A stretch of 10,926 bases of DNA from Terana coerulea. Its lineage: Eukaryota > Basidiomycota > Agaricomycetes > Polyporales > Phanerochaetaceae. The notes under the pieces are model-generated. The model saw only the letters and a list, made by a program, of their open reading frames with translations, was not told where the DNA came from and did not search any database. Numbering within the stretch: position 1 is the stretch's first letter; each line of letters begins with the position of its first letter. Positions 1 to 7,217 of this stretch are shown here, piece by piece. Location: positions 1 to 10,926 of the forward strand of contig JAKOGH010000661.1 in assembly GCA_024811115.1 (NCBI GenBank). Reading direction: 5' to 3'. The position numbers and the translations under genes were made by a program.

Positions 1-57
1 AAGAACCACACCCATTACTGGAGGTGGCTGTAGCCTGTTCATCATCTCTGTTCAACT

Positions 58-468
58 ATGCTTACCAGCTTCACAGGATCCAAGCACACGCTAGCTGGGT
101 CTTTCAGCACCGTGCTATTCGCGACCTCCTTAACGCATTTACTATTCCTCGAAATAGCATCAGGGCCCACTGACAAGTTCTTCGATGATGACAGCACCCT
201 TCCATTGCCAGCCGCATTTGTGCCTTGCACAAGCGTGCATCCTATTGTCGTGTCTGGTCATACGTACTATCTAATGCCTCAGTATGCTGATCAAGTACAG
301 CATATCAATGAATCACATCAGGTGTTTGCACGTGGGAAGAAGCTCCCCAAGAGTAAGCCTTGTCCCAAAGGCGCCGAGACTCGATCCCAGTTCACAGCGT
401 GGCTACTACAAGCGTATACACCTTCATCCTGGTCAACTCAAGAAGTGGGTCACTCGCACGCAACATAA
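58..468 (+). CDS. Unrecognised short ORF, possibly a decayed fragment
   Basis: An ATG-started frame of 136 codons ends in TAA at 466-468. I do not recognise the product. The N-terminal third contains a hydrophobic stretch (roughly residues 16-32). The C-terminal half is basic and polar, with a lysine-rich patch (GKKLPKSKPCPKG). The same frame is open again after the stop, at 532-735, so 58-735 may be one older coding sequence with a nonsense break. A second frame is open at 284-472, which weakens the case for any single frame. No splice structure rescued a longer product. It lies at the edge of a repeat-rich block, so an origin in a mobile element is possible but not shown. Confidence 0.25.
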   Translation: MLTSFTGSKHTLAGSFSTVLFATSLTHLLFLEIASGPTDKFFDDDSTLPLPAAFVPCTSVHPIVVSGHTYYLMPQYADQVQHINESHQVFARGKKLPKSKPCPKGAETRSQFTAWLLQAYTPSSWSTQEVGHSHAT

Positions 469-531
469 CTAAGCTGCGACGAAGCACCTGTCTACCTTAC
501 TGGCCGATGCAGAAGTGTTTGCTTTGACTAT

Positions 532-735
532 GTGGACTTCAGGCTAATTGAGCTTGCACAGAGCAAACGCAGGCATCACCATCACTTGATTGCACAAGCG
601 AGCCTCCTCCAAAAGAAGAAGGACTGGACGAGTCGTATTCACTGGACACATGCCGGGTTACGGTGTGCTGCATATAGCTTGCCGCTGCCAGTGTCCTCAC
701 CTGCCATATTTTATCTGTTCTTATGCAAAATATAA
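532..735 (+). pseudogene. In-frame continuation of the 58-468 ORF after a stop
   Basis: This open stretch is in the same frame as 58-468 and is separated from it by a stop codon and about 60 nt. It is basic (KRRHHHH and KKKDW near the start) and ends at a stop in AT-rich sequence resembling a 3' end. It is listed only because the shared frame suggests a broken longer gene. Chance is a real alternative. Confidence 0.15.
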
Positions 736-948
736 TGTAATGATTGCTTTGTATCGAATACTTTCATTCTCATTGCTACTTCCCACTGTCCCGTGCGTGA
801 AATGGTGCAACGTGGCCGTAGCCCTGGGCAGCACTGCGCACTTGAAATTCAATGCCCGACGTCTAACGCCCGAGCATGAGCCTAATTTGGATGTAGTCGG
901 GAGGCCAGATCAGGCGTTGATGTGTAGTGCCCACAGCAGCCGTAGCAG

Positions 949-968
949 CCGTAGCAGTCCTGCTACGG
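949..968. repeat. Perfect 9-bp inverted repeat with a 2-nt loop
   Basis: CCGTAGCAG (949-957) is followed by TC and by its exact complement CTGCTACGG (960-968). A further copy of CCGTAGCAG lies just upstream (940-948), and CTGCTACGG recurs near 1020. It could fold as a tight cruciform or hairpin. Confidence 0.6.
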
Positions 969-988
969 GCATTCTACGTAGCAATATG

Positions 989-1004
989 CTCGCTATATAG
1001 CGAG
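989..1004. repeat. Perfect 16-bp palindrome
   Basis: CTCGCTATATAGCGAG is its own reverse complement. It sits 20 bp after the inverted repeat at 949-968 and shortly before a GCTACGG/GCTATAT-rich stretch (1018-1049), so three dyads lie within about 100 bp. Confidence 0.65.
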
Positions 1005-1133
1005 GAGGGGTAGGTATGGCTGCTACGGCCGCTATATCTGCTATATGGCACTGTTGTGATTTCCAAATACAGCAGCGGCTAGGCGCTTATATTCTGACAC
1101 AAACTGCCACACAGTACTTGTCCAACAAGCAGC

Positions 1134-1211
1134 TTGATACTATCTGTTTATTAGATACTATCTGCTTGGATACTATCCACTTGGATATTATTTGCCTGGA
1201 TACTATCTATG
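1134..1211. repeat. Tandem repeat, about five copies of a 15-bp GATACTATC unit
   Basis: Five consecutive units of 15-17 bp start near 1134, 1151, 1166, 1181 and 1197, each carrying GATACTATC or a one- or two-base variant. The unit at 1166 contains GGATACTATCC, an odd palindrome (GGATA-C-TATCC). Further copies lie outside the array at 1303-1312 (inverted) and 1527-1536. The array and its scattered copies suggest repeat-element DNA, not a gene. Confidence 0.65.
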
Positions 1212-1416
1212 TATTAAATTGTACCTCGTATCACTAGAGGATAGTTACAAAGGCTTGAGTTTTTAATTTTATAGAGCAAATATATACTCTCCAATTAATG
1301 GATAGTATTCACAAGCTGGATACAAACCTACCGGGATAGCTACTAAGTCTGTAAAGTATCAGTTTGTATTAGTAAATGAAGCGTATATAGTCATAAGCAT
1401 TTGCATTATAGCTTAT

Positions 1417-1490
1417 GGCTTTGTGGCTCAGTTGGTTAAAGTGTCAATTTTCTAACTGCCGGGGTTGCTAGTTTAAACCCGGCTCAGGAG
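1417..1490 (+). repeat. Degenerate tRNA-like sequence, probable SINE head or tRNA pseudogene
   Basis: A good internal pol III A box (TGGCTCAGTTGG, 1424-1435) is followed 35 bp later by a near-consensus B box (GTTTAAACC, 1471-1479; the consensus has C at the fourth position). The T arm can pair 4 of 5 bases (1467-1471 with 1479-1483). The D and anticodon stems are broken, and the acceptor stem (1417-1423 with 1484-1490) barely pairs, so this is not a working tRNA. Such tRNA-derived heads are typical of SINEs. Neither a clear 3' tail nor target duplications could be fixed. Confidence 0.55.
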
Positions 1491-1562
1491 GTAGTTTTGT
1501 GACAATTATTTGAGGCACTTTCTTACGGATACTATCTATTACTTTTTACTAAGCGCTTGCAG

Positions 1563-1570
1563 GTCAGTAC
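1563..1570. repeat. Left 8-bp target-site duplication of the outer element
   Basis: GTCAGTAC abuts the left terminus at 1571. It matches GTCGGTAC at 2991-2998 in 7 of 8 bases; the difference is A versus G inside a former CpG. Confidence 0.75.
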
Positions 1571-1642
1571 TAAAGCTCCAACCATTTACTTTAATTACTC
1601 TTTTAAACCCTTTACAACTCTTTACCTTTACCTTTAAACTAC

Positions 1643-1650
1643 AAAACGGC
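1643..1650. repeat. Left 8-bp target-site duplication of the inner MITE
   Basis: AAAACGGC directly precedes the terminus at 1651. It differs from the right copy by one C/T transition at a CpG. Confidence 0.8.
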
Positions 1651-1663
1651 TAGTGTTGCCGAA

Positions 1664-1819
1664 GTTCAGTTCAGTTCAGTTCAGGCCCATTTTTGTCAGA
1701 ACCAGAACCAGAACCAAGTGTTTAGCAGCCAAACCAGAACTGAACTGAACTGAACTAGCATGAACTGGTTCAGTCGGTTCAGTTCAGGGTTCAAACTGGT
1801 TCAAACCATTGAACCATGT
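1664..1819. repeat. Left subterminal GTTCA/GAACC array of the inner MITE
   Basis: This stretch consists almost entirely of GTTCA, TGAAC, GAACC and GGTTC words: (GTTCA)n at 1664-1684, AACCAGAACCAGAACCAA near 1700-1717, and (GAACT)n with GGTTCAG near 1736-1819. Such subterminal arrays are where hAT transposases bind, by analogy with known elements. Confidence 0.6.
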
Positions 1820-2145
1820 ATATATCTGCTTTACTCTTTCAAATCAGTATAATTGCAATGGTAGATCATAATAGAGTTATATATTGACATCTAGAAGGGT
1901 TTGTATAGTGCAAAAGCCTTATATTATGACGTTTTGAAGCTCAGTGTCTGATAAAGGCTGCCAGTTGCCATTTTTGGCAGCTATTGATGGCATCATGTAT
2001 ACACCAAAACATAAGCAGAGCAACATTTGGTGCTCAGTTTACAAGCACAATAGTGAAAAATAGTTTAGACATGCTACAGTAAGTAAGTTCATGTACTTTT
2101 CTCTATGAATCCCAGTACAAATACACTACATAACATGTACATAGT

Positions 2146-2308
2146 TCATGGTTTGAACTAGTTTGAACTTGGTTTGGGGTGTGACAGCCATGCCTCGAAC
2201 CAAGAACCAAACCAAGTTACCTAGAGGCCAAACCAGAACCAAACTAAACTGAACCACATGGTTCGGTTCATCGGTTCTGGTTCTGAACCACTGAACCGAA
2301 CTGAACTT
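2146..2308. repeat. Right subterminal GTTCA/GAACC array of the inner MITE
   Basis: The counterpart of the left array: TTTGAACTAGTTTGAAC at 2152-2168, then AACCAAGAACCAAACC, GGTTCGGTTC and CTGAACCGAACTGAAC words up to the inverted repeat. Mixed orientations would let the single strand fold extensively. Confidence 0.6.
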
Positions 2309-2319
2309 TGGCAACACTA

Positions 2320-2327
2320 AAAATGGC
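2320..2327. repeat. Right 8-bp target-site duplication of the inner MITE
   Basis: AAAATGGC directly follows the terminus at 2319. It matches the left copy in 7 of 8 bases. Confidence 0.8.
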
Positions 2328-2990
2328 CGTAAAGGGGTGTAAACTGTTTAGTAAAGAGTATATAAAGGGTATCGCCTGGGGCACATAGTTTATTGCTGCA
2401 AGCGTCCAAACAATAATGTAGGTGTAAACTGTTGTGCAGCAACAACATGTCTGATCATGCCAACATCTTGGACAAGTTCAAACACACAGCACAGACTCGG
2501 ATGCGCTGCAGCATGTGGTGTATAAAGCTCGGAGATATTGCCCTGCCTAGGTGCTCATTCAACGCTGAACCAACATGTTTGTAAGGGTGCACGTCAGCAG
2601 TGATAGTTGCTGCTAATAGTTGATAAGAGGCTACTGAGGCACTCCTGACATGGCTCTTTCCTGAACAACTTCTGAGTCTTGAAAATTTGCTCTTGGATTC
2701 AGCCCAGCAGCCACCAGCCCGCCAGCGCAAGCAAAACTGTTCTGCTTTCAAGTTGACATCAATAAGAAGACCTCCTTCTCATTGAACCACACTGCAACAG
2801 AGGTAGTAGGAAATCTGAAAATTTATTTGTGGCTTTGTAGGTAACTATACTTTCTGCAGCCCTGGATTTGGTGCGGAAACACTCTACAAACTAGTCTTTA
2901 CTCTTTATAAACTGTTTAACACCCTTTATTTACTCTTTACTCTTTAACTACAAATATTTTGTAAAGGTAAAGTAAAGGGTTGGAGCCTTA

Positions 2991-2998
2991 GTCGGTAC
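2991..2998. repeat. Right 8-bp target-site duplication of the outer element
   Basis: GTCGGTAC directly follows the right terminus at 2990 and pairs with the left copy at 1563-1570. Confidence 0.75.
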
Positions 2999-3738
2999 TA
3001 CCGGCCTCTGGCTATTAGCCTGTTTGGATACTCCGGGTATACTGAAGTGGCTCTGCCAGTGAAGGTTAGTGTACGTTGCAACCCACAACGAGTCAAGTTT
3101 GAACCAACCTTGGTGATGTTTGACGACCTTCGATGACCTTCGATGACCTCCAACATGGGTCATCCACATTTGGCGATGTACATCAATGTACATCGGTGAC
3201 CACCACCGTACGCCGGTGTACAATGTACTTTCCACCTCCGAGCAGTGCCACCAGGGCGGCATTGTGTCAACTGGCCGAGCCGAAAGTGGTCTGCCGGTTC
3301 CCACGGGCCTGTGGCATCCTGAGGTAACGGGAACCAATCAGAGCACACGGGTATTCCCGCGCTTTCAACGCCGGTCACAGTTCACCTGGATCGCTGCAGT
3401 TAACTGGTCCGAACTGAAGGACCCCTGATGTCAAAAGGTGAGCTAATGATCTTATGTGGCTCTTGGACAACTCGTGACAACGACAGCTCAGTGCACCCGT
3501 GCCAACGTTCACAGCTGCGCATGGAGAATGGCATCGCTAGGCTAAGTGGCTCACACAGCAGCTCCTGGGGTCGCTTCCTAGAAACGCAAAGTCTGGTTTC
3601 TGACTATGCGGAGAAGGTCTCGGAACGCTCGATGCGAGAACGTCGGGAAATACTGCCCTCTGCTGAATACAAAGGGTACATACCACAAATTTCGCAACTG
3701 GCTTGCGGCGTTTCTGACTCCCGCGTCAACCTCCTGAC
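2999..3738. other. Upstream region of the GMC gene, no convincing gene
   Basis: About 740 bp lie between the transposon nest and the GMC start codon. Several frames are open here (for example 3428-3748 on the plus strand and 2948-3337 on the minus strand), but none shows motifs, and the first overlaps the GMC start codon out of frame. The stretch holds a short direct repeat (CGATGACCTT, 3131-3149) and a cluster of TGTAC dyads. I see no strong TATA box near 3739. Confidence 0.5.
3174..3195. promoter_or_regulatory. Perfect dyad, two 10-bp arms around a 2-nt spacer
   Basis: CGATGTACAT (3174-3183), spacer CA, then ATGTACATCG (3186-3195). Each arm contains the palindrome TGTACA. More TGTAC words follow at about 3217 and 3225, and CACCG/CGGTG arms lie near 3203-3217. 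It could bind a dimeric regulator about 550 bp upstream of the GMC gene. That role is inferred from symmetry alone. Confidence 0.35.
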
Positions 3739-6674
3739 ATGCGTCTGACCTACCCAGGCATTTTGCTGCCCTTGTTGTGCGTCACAAGAGCCGCATTTGG
3801 CGCGGTCCAGCCCCAGAACCCTCCTGCAATATCGAACGTGAATGACTTCATTAATACCAAGTTTGACTACTTGGTCATCGGTAAGACTTGCTTGCGTGCA
3901 GCTGAAGTACGCGGTTGCTGAATTATTTTGTAGGTGGAGGAACTGCCGGTGCTACGTTATCGGCCAGGTGACGTTTTATCCCTAAAAGACTCTGACCTCT
4001 GACGTCGATTACTCATACGGCCTGTAGGCTTTCGGAGGACCCTTCGGTGACAGTAGGGCTCATAGAGGCGGGCACGACTCATTTCAATGACTCCATCGTC
4101 GACGCCCCGGTACTTTAGGTATCCCTTTGAACAGGTACCATTTGGTTGACCATTCGCTTCAGGAAATTCACCTGTTGGAAATGCGACTTACGACTGGCTC
4201 TTCAATTCTACCCCGCAGCCATTCGCCGCTGCACGGGCTATTGCGATGCCAAGGTGCGTTCATGACACTGAGCCTTGAGCACCTGTACTGACAATAATCA
4301 GAGGCAAGCTGCTTGGCGGCTCTAGTGGTATTAACGGCATGGCTTGGGAAGAGCGTCAATCCCCGAATACGATGCGCTCAGTGTCTTTGGCCCGAACGCG
4401 GGGTGGACCTGGGAAGACCTACTGCCTTTCATGAAAAAGACGGAGACGCTGACGCTACATCCGGCCAACACGTATCCTGGAATCTCGCCAGAGGAAGCAG
4501 CGCATACACTTGCCGACGACCCCATATTCCACGGATTTTCTGGCCCCACGCTGGTGCGTCGCATTGTCTATTTGGGAGGAGGGCTGCGTCTCATTAATCT
4601 GGCTGCAGGCATCGTACAACCCGTTCACCTTCGACGTCGAGCTGAAGATGGTCAGCACGCTGAACAATATCGGCATCGGTACCAACGCAGAGCCGGTAAG
4701 CCTCGTAAACTGCAGCACGACTGATGTTCTACTCATGCATTGATTCAGCAAACAGGCAACACGTTCGGAGCCCTCAACACCCTAGTCTCTGTCAATCGGG
4801 CGAACAATACCAGGTCGTACCCCGCTGTGACCTACTTCCGATCCCACGAGCAGAACAAAAACTATCACGTTCTCCTCAACGCAGAGGCAAGATGATCGAG
4901 CGAGCCCTTTTGCTTCCGCATGCTGACAGTGCGACTGCTGCAGGCGACCAAAATATCATTCGCGAAGTCGCGCTCTGGACTCACTGCGACCGGCGTCCAG
5001 TTTGTAGTAGACGGCAAAGAGTTCACCGCCCGCGCGTCTCGCGAAGTTATCATCTCAGCAGGCTCCGCCAAGACGCCGCAGCTTTTGGAGCTGTCCGGTA
5101 AATGCGAGTGCTATGACATGTCTAAGCACGCATTCACCTTGCTGTACAGGAATAGGAAACTCTTCAATTTTGAACGCCCATGGTATCCCTGTACTACTTG
5201 ATTTACCTCAGGTGGGCGAGAACTTCCAGGTGCGTGCGCCCCTTCGCACCATGGTGTGCAGGAACTTAGGGAGAAGATTTAGGAGCATCTGTTTGCGCCT
5301 GTACAGTGGCAGCTTAAGCCAGGCGTTCCTACTTTCGGTGAGGCTCACCCAGGGCTACACCGCGCTGCGACTACTGACACCAACTGTGCTCCAGATATAT
5401 TACGCAACAATGTGACGTTCGCCAACGAGCAAGCCGCGCTATAGTGAGCGTCGATACCTCATCTGCTCACGCACCCGCTAACTCACGTATGTCTTTCTCG
5501 CAGCGCCGCCAAGCACACCGGCTTCCTCTCGCTCACCGACTCGGCGCAGGCGTTCGTGCCGCTCTCGACCGTCGCGGGCTCCGAGCGGCTCGCGGCGCTG
5601 CTGGAGCTGTTCGACGCCGAGACGCGCGGCGCGCCCGCGACGCCGATGCAGGCGCTGCAGACGCCGTTGCAGCGCGCGTGGTTCGTGGAGGGCAATGTGC
5701 CGGCGGTCGAGTTCATCGCGTTTAGCCACGCGATACTCGACCCGCAGGCGGGCGTGAGCTATGCGTCGCTCATCGGCGGGATCCTGGTGCGCGCGGCTCT
5801 TTTCGTTCTGCTTGCTTTGAGTTGTATGCTGATTTGGCGTTGGGCAGCATCCGGTTAGCCGAGGCAGCGTGGTAGGTGTTGCTTCTTGTTCTTCTACCAT
5901 GCGCCCAATGCTCATGTCGCACGCTAGCACATCACCTCAAGCGACCCTCTAGCCCCGCCAGCTCTCAATCCAAACTTCCTCAGCAGCCAGTTCGGTGCGC
6001 ATGGGGCCTTCCAATGTATATGACATTGCCCGCTGAAGTGGTGTCCGTACAGACACCCAGGTTCTGCTCGACACCGTGCGGTTTATACAGGACTTTGGAA
6101 AGGTCCCGCCGTTTTCGGACTTCGTCGTTGCGCAAGTACAGCCAGACCCGACGCAGCAGTCGGACGAGGAGATTATCCAGTGCGTGCTGTGAGTTTCTGG
6201 CGGACCTGAGGCTGATGTGCGAGCGCTCTTGCAGGTTCATTCGGGAAACGTCTTTCGTGAGTTTCCAGGCCTATGTTTGTCGCTGAATTGCTGACGCAGG
6301 AACGTTAGGGCGGAGATCATCTCATCGGTAAGCATTTACTCTTTTCTCGTCCATGAGAACAGCTACTGAGAGGTCGTTCAATAGGCACCGCGTCGATGGG
6401 TCCTCGGGACAATGGCGGTAAGCGGCCTTCTGCTCCTACGCGACTACCGAGCTAACTGCCTATGTCCAGGTGTCGTCGACGCGTCCTTGAAGGTGTATGG
6501 CACGACAAACCTGCGCGTTGCCGATGCAAGCATCATCCCCATCCAGCTCGGATGCCATACGCAAGCGACGGTGTATGCGATCGGCGAAAAGGTGAGCATT
6601 GTATTGGACGCGAGCCTTCGTGCCGCTTATTCCTCGAATTGTAGGTTGCGGAGATGATCAAGCAATCGTGGTAG
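3739..6674 (+). CDS. Secreted GMC oxidoreductase (AA3, aryl-alcohol oxidase or glucose oxidase-like), 20 exons, two apparent 1-nt frameshifts
   Basis: FAD-dependent oxidoreductase of the glucose-methanol-choline family. Members oxidise aryl or sugar alcohols outside the cell and pass electrons to O2 or quinones. The start at 3739 gives a signal peptide (about 1-21, ending AAFG). The FAD fold GGGTAG lies at about 48-53, with IEAG at 71-74. Signature 1 is GKLLGGSSGINGMAWE; signature 2, GSAKTPQLLELSGIG, matches exactly across an intron. The catalytic pair is predicted at His567 (GGDHLIGTASM) and His610 (GCHTQATVYAIGEK), 43 residues apart as usual. The 19 introns (48-61 nt) start at 3881, 3968, 4110, 4254, 4554, 4696, 4887, 5098, 5230, 5338, 5444, 5787, 5872, 5995, 6180, 6257, 6328, 6418 and 6592. 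The stop is at 6672-6674. Exons sum to 1891 nt; adding two missing bases gives 630 codons plus stop. The frame breaks lie between 4106 and 4180 and at about 4348. The exact substrate cannot be told from sequence. Confidence 0.88.
4887..4943 (+). other. GC-AG intron in the GMC gene
   Basis: Exon 7 ends AACGCAGAG, and the intron opens with GCAAGA and closes with CTGCAG. Removing 57 nt joins NAE to ATKISF in frame, as the family requires. GCAAG is the classic form of the rare GC donor. All other introns in this gene start with GT. A GT-to-GC change in a decaying gene would look the same. Confidence 0.7.
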
Positions 6675-7217
6675 AATTAGCAAGTGCGCAAGGTTGTAGG
6701 AGTATGGCTTGTTTCATGTGCTTCGGGATACATACGGGCAACACGCCGTTGAGAAATAAGTCTGCCATCGTGTGCGCTCAGCGTTCGGACGTCCACATCG
6801 AACTCTGCCTTGCGGTGGAGTACGTTAAATGTGTACCCGGAGGTGTAGCAAAGTCTGTTGGAATAGTCACTAGTGTGCCCAGGAGACTGTCCGCGCTTGT
6901 TTAGCACTATGCAGTAGGATGCTTAAGTAACCATCTTGGTCTCTACAACCTTACCGCAACGTTGAAGAGTCGATCTCACAGGAGTCGAGCTCGCTTGCTA
7001 AAGCCGGAACGCAGCTACGGCAGCAGAGAAATTGTCACTACACCAAGGGCAGGGAAGATGTGGGTTTCATCTATTTTGGTCTACAGTGCATACAGGCTAT
7101 GCAGGCAGAGTCTCGTTACCCGAATATAATTTAAGCATAGGATTGTGCAGGGAAAGCAATCGTCGCACATCGCGAGCCACGTTAGCAATCGTAAACGTCA
7201 CATGGTGCCATATTCCG
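6675..7217. other. Convergent 3' intergenic region
   Basis: The GMC gene (plus) and the DUF6534-like gene (minus) point at each other across about 540 bp. Frames open here (6599-6904 plus, 6677-6907 minus, 7032-7253 plus) show no motif and overlap on both strands, so I treat them as chance. The region must hold both polyadenylation sites; AATAAG at 6754-6759 and AT-rich sequence near 7122-7134 are the only weak candidates. Confidence 0.5.

Larger units (their letters stand above)
736..1133. other. Gene-free stretch with hairpin-forming repeats
   Basis: No convincing gene. The region carries repeated CCGTAGCAG and GCTACGG words and two perfect inverted repeats (listed separately). A pyrimidine-rich segment lies at about 765-795. 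The hairpins look like terminal or subterminal sequence of a mobile element, but no matching partner end or target duplication was found. Confidence 0.4.
1651..2319. mobile_element. Inner 669-bp hAT-like MITE nested in the outer element
   Basis: The terminal inverted repeats are 29 bp with two mismatches (1651-1679 and 2291-2319), beginning TAGTGTTGCC. The flanks are 8-bp direct repeats, AAAACGGC at 1643-1650 and AAAATGGC at 2320-2327, again the hAT signature. Both subterminal regions are packed with GTTCA/TGAAC and GGTTC/GAACC words in both orientations. The AT-rich middle (about 1830-2130) has no usable frame. The element interrupts the left long inverted repeat of the outer element, so it inserted later. 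A 63-codon minus-strand frame at 2126-2317 is only repeat sequence read in frame. Confidence 0.85.
1571..2990. mobile_element. Outer non-autonomous hAT-like element, interrupted by a second element
   Basis: The termini are inverted over 23 bp with two mismatches (1571-1593 and 2968-2990), beginning TAARGCTCCAACC. They are flanked by 8-bp direct repeats: GTCAGTAC at 1563-1570 and GTCGGTAC at 2991-2998. Eight-base duplications are the hallmark of the hAT superfamily. Further in, both ends are rich in TTTAC/CTCTTTA words. Sequence after the inner insertion (about 2328-2358) resembles the reverse complement of about 2894-2935, so the inverted repeats once ran to roughly 100 bp. Without the inner element and its extra target copy the element would be 743 bp. 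No transposase is recognisable; a 98-codon minus-strand frame at 2455-2751 matches nothing I know. It would need a transposase supplied elsewhere. Confidence 0.8.

Noticed and set aside
1134..1211. CRISPR array
   Set aside because: Units are contiguous without unique spacers, degenerate, and in a eukaryotic repeat context.
1417..1490. Functional tRNA gene
   Set aside because: The acceptor, D and anticodon stems do not pair; only the promoter boxes and part of the T arm are preserved.
2455..2751. 98-codon minus-strand ORF inside the outer transposon as a transposase piece
   Set aside because: No hAT or other transposase motif is visible, and it is too short.
3428..3748. 106-codon plus-strand ORF as a gene
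   Set aside because: It overlaps the GMC start codon in another frame and shows no motif, signal or splice support.
4551..4610. Apparent frameshift in the GMC gene
   Set aside because: A 55-nt intron (4554-4608, donor GTGCGT, acceptor GCAG) joins the two frames in phase.
5478..5930. 150-codon minus-strand ORF
   Set aside because: It is the antisense shadow of GC-rich GMC exon 12; its arginine-rich composition comes from the opposite strand.
5995..6060. Apparent frameshift or very short intron before DTQVLLDTV in the GMC gene
   Set aside because: Using the acceptor at 6051-6052 gives a normal 58-nt intron and keeps the frame.
6235..6327. Apparent stop or frameshift just before the first catalytic histidine
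   Set aside because: An intron at 6257-6308 (donor GTGAGT, acceptor GTTAG) keeps the frame and joins RETSF to GGDHLIG.
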